Positions 11,139-23,700 of a stretch of DNA of 64,000 nucleotides are shown in pieces. Position numbers and translations under genes: made by a program. The first letter of the stretch is position 1, and the number at the start of each line of letters is the position of its first letter. The DNA comes from Enoplolaimus lenunculus (Eukaryota; Nematoda; Enoplea; Enoplida; Thoracostomopsidae), in NCBI GenBank assembly GCA_030248215.1, contig JASANG010001308.1, positions 1-64,000 on the forward strand, written 5' to 3'. The notes under the pieces were generated by a model. That model was not told where the DNA came from. It worked only from the letters and a program-made list of their open reading frames with translations, and ran no database searches.

Positions 11139-11350
11139 GGCCCATGCAAAGATCTCAGGAGCGGAACGTTTTTCTGTGGAATAGAATAGAGTAAGTTTTA
11201 GCTTTAGACTAATTTTTTCGCTCGGCATACGCTTAGGCTTAGACTTAGGAATAAACTCATTCTTGGCTTAGGCTTAGGGTTAGGCTTAGGCTTAACCTCG
11301 GGAATATGCTAATATATAATACTGTTCCGCCCCTGTTCTTTACATTGACC
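11139..11350. mobile_element. hAT-like TTAGGC MITE, complete with 8-bp target duplication
   Basis: 212 bp. Ends are GGCCCATGCAAAGATCTCAG and CCCCTGTTCTTTACATTGAC, flanked by ACGAAATT and ACGAAAAT. The inside has GGCTTAGGCTTAGG. The 8-bp duplication and CAGGGGCGGAAC inner terminus point to the hAT superfamily. Confidence 0.82.
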
Positions 11351-11467
11351 ACGAAAATTTAATTCATTGTATATGTAGCTTATGTAGCTTAATAATGAAC
11401 ATTGCCATTCAGGTGATTATACGTACAATAAATGATTTAGAGTGAAGTTGGTGATCATGAACCATAT

Positions 11468-12072
11468 CTGTACACACAAAATGCATTGTCTTATATTCAA
11501 GAAATATTGTCTGTAATTTAAGACAGTTATGCTTTAATACGGAATCAAGACATATATGTCTTGGATTCCTAACATATATTTTATTTCTTAAATTTTTCGG
11601 AAATATGGATCTGTAAATTTTCAGACTTAAAAGTCTGAAATTTAAGACTTTATTTCATGTATGATTAAGTCAAATGTTCCTGAAAAATTCGACAAATATG
11701 TATGAAATACAAGACAAAAATTTTGAAGGAAAAAGACTACGAAGATATTTCCAAGACGTAAACTTTAACTTTTAGGGGAGCCTGTGATGAACCCGAAATA
11801 TCTTTGAAATTAGATTTATTTATATACATTATATAATCAGAAACTTAACTCTTGAATATACCCAACAAATATTTGAAAGTAAGAAATTTATATTTCATAA
11901 ATTGGCAACAGTTATTATTTGAATACAAAGACATTTATGTTTCAGACATATCAGACACAATTTTCTGAGCTATTTACATGCTACTAATGTTTGAAATAAC
12001 AAACATTTACGTCTTGAAAATTTAAGAAAGTATGAGTTTTGAAAATCAAGACAATTTATTTTGTACGTACAG
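11468..12072. mobile_element. 605-bp MITE with TAAGACA-rich interior
   Basis: Ends CTGTACACACAAAATGCATT and AATTTATTTTGTACGTACAG are inverted repeats, extended inward by GTCTTA/AAGACA words. Many internal near-palindromes repeat TCAAGACA and TGTCTT. It is bordered by TAT on both sides. No transposase frame. It appears only once in this window, so family status is an inference from its ends. Confidence 0.65.
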
Positions 12073-12685
12073 TATATGATTCGACGGGTATCACATATTG
12101 GGTCCCCATGAACCACATTTAATTAAACTGCCAGGCTTAATTATATAATGAGAACATCAGAATTGAATATTATGTTCACTCGATGGCAGTTAGCAGCGCA
12201 AAGCGTTACTTTTGACTCATACACAGCGAACAGTCGGGTCTACAGGTACCTAGATTAACCCCATTGGAGCCGCCTGTGATCCAACCTATGTTTTTGTAAA
12301 TTTGTATGTAACAAATCATTTTACTATATAGCCATATGCTATAAATATTAATATCGAGCTAACGAAACAGTCCAGAGGTAAATTCCCAAAAACCCGCAGC
12401 TGCGAACGACTGGTTTCAACAGCTCCTTGAATTTTAATAAGCAGACTATTTTTGGGTCAAAAATTAAATATAAAAATCAAAAACGTTTTACTTTGGAAAG
12501 CTTCATATATTAAAATGTTGTAAACACAACCGCTGTCAAAACAAACCGTTGTAATAGGGATGTTCTAGTGAGGCTTTTGAGGAAAACGTAGAATAAGTAA
12601 CGACACATGAGACATTTTACTATGCAATATTTTTCACACATACGTACCATTACAAAAAAATGCTCATAAAACCTATAGGATAATA
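12073..12685. other. Intergenic, nothing recognised
   Basis: No exon, RNA gene or element ends that I can support. Confidence 0.4.
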
Positions 12686-12888
12686 GGCCAATATTACTTT
12701 AAGGGACGTAACAGTAGATTAAACGTATTCGTAAGCCTAAAGCATAAGCCTAAGCGTTACAAAAGTGTGTTTCTAAGCCTGAGCCTAAACCTAAGCATAA
12801 GCCTAAGCAAAAAATGTAATCTAGAATCTAAACCTACTCTTTTGATGACCCACCAGAAACCTGGACGCACCTTCAAGTAACATGGGTC
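12686..12888. mobile_element. hAT-like TTAGGC MITE, second subfamily
   Basis: Ends GGCCAATATTACTTTAAGGG and CTTCAAGTAACATGGGTC, with CCTAAGCCTAAGC words inside and the marker ACCAGAAACCTGGACGC near the right end. The same subfamily occurs at 14305, 34630 and 40295. Confidence 0.78.
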
Positions 12889-13571
12889 AGATAGTATAGC
12901 GCAACCAGTTACACTTACCCGCTGGCACCCATAACCCAGTTATTAAAATAATATGTAATCTATTTTACCATGAATCGAATATTAAAAATGAGATTCTGTA
13001 AACAAACTCACATGACATTTCGAAAACTACCCGCATGAAATCGTTATAGGCCTATAAAAAGTGCTTGGAAAAAAATTCTTTGCCACCTCAAGCCTTCGAG
13101 ACCCCAAACAGAAATTATGCTATTGCCCATGTGTACATAGATTTAAACCTACGTTAACCTTTAATTCCAACTGTTGCCACCAGAATTATCTAATATATTA
13201 AAAGATGGCATATAACAGATGCCTATAAGGCTTTCTATCTTAAATGCCAGAGTTGCAAAGATTTATACCGTTTGAAGACCCGCTTGCTTTGGCAAGAGAT
13301 CGTATGTCAAAGTTTGAAAATTTAAAATTGGTCACAATTGTCAAAATATCCGTATTGATCCATTTATTATAACGAATTTTATCAAATTTTTACTGTACGT
13401 CATATCCAGACCGCTTATCAAACACCTCTTTTTTTATTCAAGTTTCCAGCTGGCGCGTCTCACGCCTATATACTTGTGAGCAAACAAATTCAAACGGCGA
13501 AACCAATCGAAATCAGTTTGCATTCCTACAATAGTTGTTTTAAAGCTGCGTTGAACAACCATTGGCGTTTA
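12889..13571. other. Intergenic, nothing recognised
   Basis: No supported gene or repeat in this stretch. Confidence 0.4.
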
Positions 13572-13740
13572 GGCCCTTGTAAAAATCAGCGGCGGAACGT
13601 TTTTCTGTAGGACTAATATATAGAGAAAGTTTTAGTTTTAGACTAATTTTTTACAGACTTTACACGTTTATAAGATCATTGTTACGCTTAGACTTAGGAA
13701 TATGCTTATAGTACTGCTACGGAATTGTTCTATACATTGG
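13572..13740. mobile_element. hAT-like TTAGGC MITE, short copy
   Basis: Left end GGCCCTTGTAAAAATCAGCG followed by GCGGAACGTTTTTCTGTAGG. Right end is GGAATTGTTCTATACATTGG. The hexamer array is reduced to one or two words, showing that array length varies between copies. Confidence 0.72.
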
Positions 13741-14304
13741 TGCAAATATGAAAAAAAAACAATTTGAAACAGCTTTGAATGATGCAACTACCAAACAGAA
13801 TGGCAAATATTTAATTATCTGTAACTTGTAATGGGATCATTCACGTTTATATTTTTAATGCGAAACAAAAACTATACACGTCAAAATTTATACTATATGA
13901 CCATTGTAAAAATGCGACCCGTTATTATCAATATTTCACAAAATATTGCTTACCCTCGTCTCAGTCGATGACTCAGAGCTTAATTTTGGCTCACACAAAA
14001 AAGCATTTGTACTAATTAACAGCATATTGGATTTTCGGCTAAAGTGAATGTCCGCTTTTGTTATTAAAATGCCGGAAATTCCGTCCTTTTTATGCTCACA
14101 TAGTTAATTTGTTAATAACTTAAACAACGATTAGGTTTTCAACAATTTTATCCTGCAATAGTTTAATTTGAAATAATAAAAGAAAACAAATAGAATTCAT
14201 CCAGAATCTTTCAAACGATAAGTTATATATGTGGAAATTTGAAAAACTAAATTTTGGTCGCTGTACTAAAGTTGCCGTATTCATTCGATTGAAACAGAAA
14301 CCGC

Positions 14305-14450
14305 GGCCAATGATGCTTTGAGGGGCGTAACAGTAGTATATATAAGCATTAATAAGCCTTAAAGTCTATGCGTATGTATAAGCGCGCTTAAGCGTAAGCC
14401 TAGGTAGAAAAATTAGTCTAAACCTTAAGGTTACTCTATAATATTGCCGT
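14305..14450. mobile_element. hAT-like TTAGGC MITE, second subfamily, right end lost
   Basis: Starts GGCCAATGATGCTTTGAGGG and runs through CGTATGTATAAGCGCGC and AAGCCTAGG. It breaks off near 14450, before any right terminal repeat. Confidence 0.65.
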
Positions 14451-16194
14451 GTCACGCGAAACCCGTGTATTTCCGATTTTGTGAATGGAGCAGGCAGGGG
14501 AGGGGCTCCTCCTAAATTCCAGGGTGGGGCCCCCAAACTCGCGAGCGAGAAGCTTGACGCATTTTAAAACTTATATAAGCGGTTTTTGTCTCAACCGGTT
14601 AGGGTGGGGACCCCGTTAAGGGTGAGCCCCATAAATGGGGGTTATGGAGGGTGGTGGCTTATTCGGATATCAAAAAAATCCGGATATTTATGCGATAAGA
14701 ACCGTGTATCCGAAATGTTATTCTGAAAATAATTTTTTGGAATAATTTGCATTGTTTTACGATTAAAGTATGCAGAGCTGACGAAACGAAATTCTGTACT
14801 CAAACCTGAGTTAACTGAGTTATAAAGTTGAACCTTCCTGCATAATTTCATGATGATTCAAAATTTTGATGTCTTAAAACATGCCGAAATTAAACTTCCA
14901 TTTAAAGCTTTATATTTACCGGAATAATGACTTCGTATGTTTAAATTATTCCAAAATTAACCCCGTGAAAAATTAGCATCGAATACGGTCAAGTACCGAA
15001 TATATTACCTTTGCAAGAAACAAAATCTACTTTACATACATAGTCGCGTCGCGAGGTTACATACCTACTGGGCGTCATTTTAAATTCTGATCGATCTTGA
15101 TTTAATAAAACGCAAAGCCTATGAGAGTGTTGCTAAGTAGAAAAAGGCTTGCTTGCAAATCTGGTAATCTGTAAAGGGCATATTTGTATTCAACATGACA
15201 CAGAATCCATGAGTTCATAACTTTTGAATTCAAACCCCCACGCTAACCGATTTCTTATGCACCAAAACACTCCAAAAGTACTTTATCAGCGATTCTAGCT
15301 GTCTGAATAATGATCAGCTTAGTGTAGGGTGGAAACGGGGCAGCAACTCCATCCTGCTTAGAGTTCTTTCAAAATGCGAAAGGTTCAAGGACGCTGAAGC
15401 CTCCCTCCCCTTTGAAAGAAAAACAGCAGAAAAGTGATTCAAAAAGTTTGGTTGTTAAAGAAAGCAGTTTCCTCTTACATTTGTGTCGTGATATTTTGAA
15501 ATGTTGAAAATACATTTGCGGTTCCGCAGTAGTCCATATTATCACAAAAAGTTAAAGTAAATATTCATGTCTTAAAAAATTCAAATTTAATTGAAATTAT
15601 CAGGGAAGGTATATGAGGAGCCATATGAGCATCATCCTCTAATGCATGCCTGTCCGACCGAAGCGGTTTGATTCTCGGCCGGGTTCGCTTTTAAACCGGT
15701 CAGCTGCTTTCATCGGGCCATACTATTGTGAGTTTTCCGACTGGCACGGTCTAGTCCACATTACTAACAGTAGTGACATTTCGCAATTTAATCTAGGGAA
15801 CCTTGTTCATTGTAGTATCAATTATGTATTTTATGACTGTATTTGGTTAATTTGAGCCGAATTTTTGGGGACTATATATAGCCGCAAGCTGTGTAGCGAT
15901 AACATCTGAATCTGTACAAAGCCCAAATTGGTATTTTTAGAATTTTTGTACCATGACATTTGAAATATTTTGTCTTGCTATGCTAGCGAACCTTCTGTGC
16001 CGGGTTAAGCGGTGGAGGGAAGGTGTATAACCATCCAGCACTGCCGAGCTGAAAAAATTCTGCGATGCAAATATTTAGTTTGAAGCGCACAAGGAATTTT
16101 CTGCAAAACAGCTGCAGTATTCACGTTATGACCGGGCAGCACTGGACATGTTTTGTTCCTTAATAGACTATTGTGAACGCTTTGTCTGCTTATA
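14451..16194. other. Intergenic; G-rich patch shared with 42520-42680
   Basis: Positions 14485-14570 share GTGGGGCCCCCAAACTCGC and GACGCATTTTAAAACTT with 42615-42670 in the Twist intron, so they derive from one dispersed repeat. The rest has no recognised content. Confidence 0.5.
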
Positions 16195-16595
16195 GACACC
16201 GTATCATATTCAAAAATTCTTAGTTGTCTGCTATTACCATGTGTAAGTAGGTCAACTTTCGTTCTTAAATATCATATGATATTCGCTGTTTTGTCTGCGA
16301 ATATAATATATTTTCAAATGTCTGCGTACTTGAAAACAAAAACAAATAGTCCTGTTGAACATATAATGGAATTTGAAATTTGAATATTTGAATTATGAAG
16401 CTGTGGTTGTGAGCGATTTTATGTCGGAAACAAATTCACAGACGTGTATTCGGTATTTTACAACTCATCTGTGCCGCTGCCGTCCGACTTTCCATTTATT
16501 TATTAACATCAGAAGAATACCCTTTCCCGCAGAATATCATATATTCGTCGTAATTTTGGAATATCATATGATATTCGCATAAATGTCTCACAGTA
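16195..16595. mobile_element. Dispersed repeat with ATATCATATGATATTC palindromes
   Basis: About 400 bp containing several ATATCATATGATATTCGC palindromes near both edges and a centre with GACGTGTATT and GTCCGACTTTCC. A reversed, diverged copy lies at about 48010-48335, where the centre words recur as complements. The palindromes at both ends suggest terminal repeats of a MITE. Confidence 0.7.
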
Positions 16596-16839
16596 TCACG
16601 TGACATGCAAACTTAAAAATATTTCAAAACACTTTCAATTCTGTGAATTTTCAAAACTCAGCATTTTTCTTCAATCCCGAAAAATTCGGAATCTAGCAGT
16701 ATATTTTTCCAGCATTATCTTGTTGGTTTGCTTCAAAAAAATGCTGAATTGGTTCGTTTTATCATCATAAGTCGAAACTGAAGATTCTGACTCAGCGCCA
16801 AATCAGTGTATGTCCAACCTCATTAAAAGTGCCTTAGGG

Positions 16840-17085
16840 TTGCGCTATTCTTGCCGTGCGGCGCCGTCTGCCACCATCCGCCACCGTGCGTCAAGCGTAC
16901 GGCGCCATTCGTCACCCTTCGGCGCTGTGTGCCACTGTCCATCATTACACAGTATCACACGTGTGTTATTTGCGTACGATACCGCACGGTGACGCGCCGT
17001 GGCCGTACGGATGACAGACGTCGTCGTACGGGTGTTGTACGGCGACGGACAGTGCCGTAAGGGTGACGGACGGCGCCGTAGGTGT
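16840..17085. repeat. GC-rich ACGG/CCGT palindromic repeat
   Basis: A local GC island in AT-rich DNA built from inverted CGTACGGCGCCGT and CCGTCAC words. The centre reads CACACGTGTGTTATTTGCG. Related pieces lie at 20755-20925 and 45540-46060. It can fold into a strong hairpin; the dispersed copies suggest a MITE and not a CpG island promoter. Confidence 0.65.
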
Positions 17086-17114
17086 GAAACATTGCTTTTC
17101 TCTCCAAATTAGAC

Positions 17115-17445
17115 AGAAAACATGAACATACACGGTTTAAATTGGACACACACCGTTCATAATCTGCAAGACCAAATCAATTGCCATTTTGAAGAGTGGT
17201 GTAAGTCCACAAATTTTAGTAATTAGTAAACTATTGTTCACTAAATTCATTGGGACACACAAAATTTTGAACGTTGATTAACTTTGCAAATGCAATTAAT
17301 CCTGCAAAAATTTAACGCCGTCACTTGAAAATACACAGAGTCGTTGATTGAAACGCCAAACGTTCAATTTTTCTAAAGTTACTTTCATGAACATATACAC
17401 GGTTTTGCACGGGACGGCAGAATAGGTAGTCCCCCCAAAAAATGT
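17115..17445. repeat. Repeat with ACATACACGG ends
   Basis: Begins near GAACATACACGGTTTAAATT and ends near CATATACACGGTTTTGCACG with GGACGGCAG. The same end words recur several times at 23200-23590, within DNPEP intron 3. A shared MITE family is likely. Confidence 0.55.
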
Positions 17446-17795
17446 TCGCCTGTCAAAGTAACATGTGTCGAAACAGGAAAACTAGATTTACTTTACAAAA
17501 GATCAAATTCTCAAAAGGTCTCATTAAAATCCATGTAATGGACCATGCTACAGTGGTACGCCTTAAAAACCTAAAAAAACGCAAGAAAATTGGTCCGATC
17601 TTAAGCCTAAACCATAAATCTGACGGAAATTGTTCAAAAGTTGAGTTTATTATCGAACTGAAAACGCCGTAAGAACGATAAAACTGCATATAATTTTAAC
17701 ATACCGTTTATAATAAAACAAAAGATATAACATATTGTTTATAACAAAACAAAGGTGTTTGTATTAAAATAAAGAATCAAAACAATCCATGCATT

Positions 17796-20700
17796 TTAGG
17801 CTTTAACAGCATCTTTCAGCATAAGAACAGAATGTAAGCCGAAAACAAAAAATACCTAAAAGTGGAACCACACACCGAAGAACCATACACATGGCCGTAT
17901 ACGGATTCGAGTTAAAAATCAAACGGTTTAACGCGTTGCGCGTTTCAAATTGCATTTTTCATAATTTTAATTGCTGAACACCGCCATTACGCAACACCTT
18001 TTTGATGTTTGTGAAAACCCCTTATTTTAGCATCAATATAAACCGTCTTTAATTACGAAAAGCATTTTGTATTTGAAACACGAGTCTTGATTTTGAAAAC
18101 GGACAAGAAACACACAACCGTATAAGATTTTGCTCATGCAGAAATTAATGACAAAACATTTTTAAGTATTAATAATCAGTAAAATTTCTTGTGTCTCAAC
18201 AAATATCTTCTTACTATCACAGATAATAGTTTCAATTTACGGGAATGATATGTTGGCATAGCAAATATAATCAGAAATATAATAGGAGTAGAAATACCGA
18301 ACAAAACCAAATTATATAGCACGTTTTCAAATAACGAACTGTTCTCGAACGGCAGGATAACATTCAAAAAATGTCTGAAACATCGTGTAATACGCAAAAA
18401 ATTAATGCTTCAAAATCTGCTTCCAAAAGTGAAATCTAACAAAACAATCCATCACAAAGTTCAAGTTAGCCATTACGTTAAACAGAACCGTTATCTGAAT
18501 CATTATTATCCCGCATATGCGCGACCCAGACTTGACAAACTCGCTGAGCGATAGCATTAAGCTGTTAAACTGTAGCAGAAGGCAAGCTTTTTATATACTT
18601 ACACCCACCGTTCACGGTTTGACAGCATTCATCTACAATTACCACACCCATTTGACATGCAACATTAAAACATAAACCCGAAAAGTTCCAAATCCAACTT
18701 TTATCCTCATGTACAGCGATCAAGTAAAGGCAAAATGTCCACGTGGCGCACAATTTAAATTAAAATTTTAGATTTCGTTTTGCCAGTGACCATACAACTA
18801 TATCCAAAGATATGAGATTAAAACATAAAATTTTTTGAAAAAATAAATCCAACTAACCTTATACAAAGCGACCGCGTGTGCCAAACCCGACGTATCGGCC
18901 AATTCTCTAACCGAATGCATTGCCAGTTGTGTAGTTCCAACGTCAATTGTTGGCAAAGCGAATTTTGCCGACATTATAGGACCAATCGTAGAACCGCATG
19001 AAGAATCATTTCGGACCACAAAGGACTATAAAACAACAGCAAATGGCATGACCAATTTTAGTTTCAATCAGACCTAGGGAAAACGGGAAGCCCCTGAAAG
19101 TAATGTGGGTTACCACCACCAGGGTGCAATCGGAATTCCAATTCCGATTAGAATTCCGATTGAAAACGAGTTCCGATTCCGATTCATACATTGCCTTAAA
19201 GTTCTGTATTATTTATTTATTTGAATTAACTTATCAATAATTGACTGCTGTTTAGTGTTAAGCTTTACAGATCATCGCCAATTTGATCATACGACTTTTT
19301 GACAACTGTTACCAGCCAACAGACATCCTAAATCAGTATTAGAATTATCAATACAAATTATCCGAACAGTCGCAAAATTTTTAGTTCCGATTCCGATTCC
19401 AGTATAATCCAGTTCCACATTGCACCCTAACCACAACTATTAAATACGAAAAATTGAGTAATGAGAAACCAATATGAGTATTTTCGATTGTATCGCTAAC
19501 AGGTCAAGTCAGAACTGCGATCGCCTAGTACCAATCTTTCAATCGTTTGTGAATGCACAACACAGCAAATTGAAACGCGACTGCAATCGTGTCGTAAGAG
19601 ACCAAAAACAGCAAGCGGAGACGCAATTACTGCGCACGTAGTGATAACGTTTCAATGTGCCAATGCAAATAGCTGTGTAATTTTTAGAAACTGCCAAACT
19701 TACTTGCAATGGAATGCTCGCGCGGCTTGCTACTTCTTTAAGCATGGCATGAGTGATCGAAGTGGTGGCGTACCGCTGATTAGCGTTAATTTTGACAACT
19801 ACTCCACGATGAAATTGGGCCGCGTTTTCGTCTTCGTATTTATCCTTATAATTCGGATGCAATGCATGAGCTTGGTCTGCACTACAACAATAAACTAATC
19901 ATTTTTACTGATTAATTTACATGAAGGTAATGTGGTTTTTTGATTAATATACATGAAGGTAACGTCGTTTTTCACAATTTAGAGTGACTTTCGTTCTTGA
20001 ATGAGCAGTGTCATCTATTCTTATTTCACGGTAAAATCTTCTGTAAATGTGGTGTTCACCTTTGTGGCAATTCATGAATCTTTGCTATGCATTAGGGCAA
20101 GATTAACACTCGTCAGGTTACATCCTTTACCGAGCCATCAGAAAACATTTCATTTTAAAAACCGCGCTGATACTTAGAATAGAACTTACCTGATCAGTAA
20201 ACTTTTCGGAATAGCTTCTTCAAACTTCACCGATAACGCAGTATTATCGCCGTTCGCAGTTTGTAGAGCCGCAATTATACGTCGCATTACCAACTCTGTC
20301 ACCGCTGAAGCAGCACCTTGAGCACTTTCGCTTCCACACTGAAGCCCGAAATAGTAAACATTTTAGTCACAATTGCAATCAAAACGGAAAATATATTAGA
20401 ACTACTCCCTGGTTAAACGCAACCATTTGACAACGCAATTTGACCCACTGGTGAACAATCGCAGTCCAAGTAATCAACACTGCAGACACGACTGTCAAAG
20501 TAATATCTAGTGTGATATGAAGTAAACACTACCAAAATTCAAAACCGCTTAGCAACAGCTATAGTTGCTGTTCAATAAGAATAACAAACACGACTGCATT
20601 TCTGTTTAGAACCGCAAGTGCATTGCGAGCACTGCAACATTAAAACGCAATTATGAAATTGCAAACATAGTTAATACAATCGCAATCAATGCTCGCTTAT

Positions 20701-23700
20701 ATCTGCCCTTCCATTTATGATCAACTCCGTAGTTAGCAGTAAGACAATAGGGCTGCACTATACTTTTATCCATTTTAATGTCGTCCGACGCGGACCATAA
20801 CCGTCCGTCGAGGCGTCACCGCAAGTCATCCATCATCGTGCAGTATCGTACGTGAATTGCTTGTGTAAAAAACCATTTGGTTACGGGCAACGCCGGACGG
20901 CCCGGTACTACAAGTATAGCGCCACCCTTAATGTTGTTGTCTATAAAATTTTAGAATTTCTTAAAAAAATTCGTGCAACTAGAATGTACCCAAAAATTTT
21001 AAACTTTAAACCAAAGCATCAATCAGCCAAAATTCAACCAGCCACTCACTTCTTCGTTATCATAACAAGCGACCATTCGAATGTTCGAGTCTTGTTCAAG
21101 ACACGTTGATTGTACTATACCTTGTACCGCGGTATACGAGCCAACTAAATTGTCAAGCCGAGCGCCAGCAATAAATTCTTCATGAATGCCAGTAAGACGC
21201 TAAACACATAATACATTTACTTTATAACTGACTAATTGTACCTCGTCTGAATTACTAGAATTCAAAATCTTTAACTTGTTCCTGACTTTTTATCAATATT
21301 ATTTTTAACAACAAAAACTTGCTATTATCCGCAGCTCGGTACAAGTAAACGAATACGCACAACACAACTCATCTTTAAATGACTCAAAATTTTGCTATTA
21401 ATGTAATGTAACACTGAAAGAAATATATTTTAATAATTTGTAATTGCTGCCACATTTCACAAACTAGGATTGTAATAATATAAATAGTGGTCACGCACAA
21501 GAAAGGTACATATAAAACATGGTTCGCCAAAAACATTTCTAAAAATATGTTATTCTAACTGAAATAACCTTACCGCCGGCTGAGTATCAAACAAATGAAG
21601 TTCCATATCAACAATGTCATCGGGGTTTGAATTAACAGCTTCGGCAACCATTTTCAAAAAACCGCTGTGGTGATCTTGAGTCACTAAAGTAATAAAATTT
21701 TCAATCAGTTAACGCAAGGTTTTCAAACTAACAAACTATAATACACGTCAATCAATAACTTCGCTCAGCATGTAGCTTCGTTCGGATACGGAGATAATAT
21801 GCAATTTTCACAAAGTTTGATTAACTGTTGCAAAATACAAAATCACACGACAACTAGCAACAGAACATGTATTTATAGGTTGCTAAGAATACGAACTACC
21901 AAAAACAAACCTGTCGAGAAATCCCAACAGATGTCGCACGAAGTTGAAAAAACTCACCGCAATGCACGTAGACTATTTTAAGAAGCTGTATTCACCTGGA
22001 TTCTGTTTATCGCCAGTTGATTTGATATCAGAGCACTGTTCTTGCGTTGGACTGCTTCCACTCAACAATCTATCAATATATTCCGTCGCCATAATGGGTC
22101 GCAAATGTGTTTCGCGGTTAAACTTAAACGCGTCATTCGAATCACGGTCAAGGTGAATAGCTAAGCTTGGAATCTGAATTATTGGTTTGGCGATGTGGCA
22201 TAAACGATGCTCTATGGTGTTATCGGCTTTATTCTAGAATTAAATTAATGTAAAATTACTCATAATACATTATATTTCCATAAATATAAAGTCGAAAAAT
22301 GATTTTTGACTTGCTTTTGAAATGTTTATGCTTAATGACATTATGCTATAATAAAATATTTTGCTTTGCCAAAACACTTGAATAAAATTCTTTAACATGT
22401 CGATAATATAAAGTTGAAAAAATTTTAGGGCTTGGTTCGCAATCGCCTACCGCATTAAATTTAAAAACTATGAAAGGCAATTTTCCACTATGGATACATG
22501 AAAATGATTCAAATCCAAACACGGCACTAACTAGGTTTCGCAAACACCCAACACCATGAAGTGTACCACTAACCCATGTTCATTATTTTCATACATCCCA
22601 TTCAACTTACTCGAACAATAACACGTCCAGCAACACTGAGATCTCTATCAAACCAACTGCGCCAAATACCACCACCATAAGGCATTACTCCCAATTGCAA
22701 ACATCCGCCAGATCCGATTCGAGAGCGAGGCTTAACCTAAAAATACTAAACGCAGAGTCTTCGTACCTCTTTGCTGCTAGGCTATTAACTGACGTGAAAT
22801 TTTGTATTCTCAAACTGCATGTAGTATGTAGAATCAGTTAGCAACAGAGTCTCACAGAAGGCAATCAACTGCAGACAGGAACCTAAAAGTTTACAAAATA
22901 TAATAATAGTAACAGTTTGAAATAACTAAACAAATTTTTAACACTGACGTTTCGCGCTTCGAAACTTACATGACCACTGCCCATTTTTGATAGTTGGTCC
23001 ACATAGTGGCAATTACCAGCTAAGAATCCAGCACTTAGCATGGCACAGACTCAATTACAACTATAAAAACTGGCCTAACACATCACTGGCACGAAAGGAG
23101 GTGCCTTGTATAACCAAAATTGTTACTAAGTCTAAGCAACCAATCTAACCTGGAAAGTTTACTGTGTAATGTTTTATATAAAGACAACATTTAGAACTCT
23201 GCAAAATCTAACATACACGGTTTTTGCTCCGTCTTTATGTGCCATACACAAACGTGTATGTCCAAAATTATGGACATACACGGTTTATAAACGGTCAAAT
23301 TAGAACTAAACGAACATACACGGTTCTTTCGCGAAATTTCTTCGTAAAAACTGTGTATGTCCTTAATATTTCTGAATGTTAATGGACATACATGGATTTT
23401 GCACTACGCGCTTTGGACATACATGCATTTTACGCGACGCATGCACGTTTGTACCGTTATCTGTAGGGCATACGGGAAAGCTAACATTACCATTAGATAC
23501 TACGAATTTTTCTGGTCTAGCCAGTGTAAAAAAACTCAAAATTCACCAAATCGGGCATACACATACACGGTTTTTGCATGCCACGGCAGATTAGCGTGGC
23601 ACAGACTCAATTAAAGCTATAAAAACTAACCTACCACATTACTAGCACAGACAAGTACGACTTGTACCAAAATTGTTACTAAGTCTAAGGAACCAATCTA

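Noticed and set aside
18565-18753. Acceptor near 18579 with [13 protein letters not shown] as the DNPEP last exon
   Set aside because: In phase, but the peptide does not resemble the M18 C-terminus and runs on into low-information sequence. The exon at 17855 fits better.
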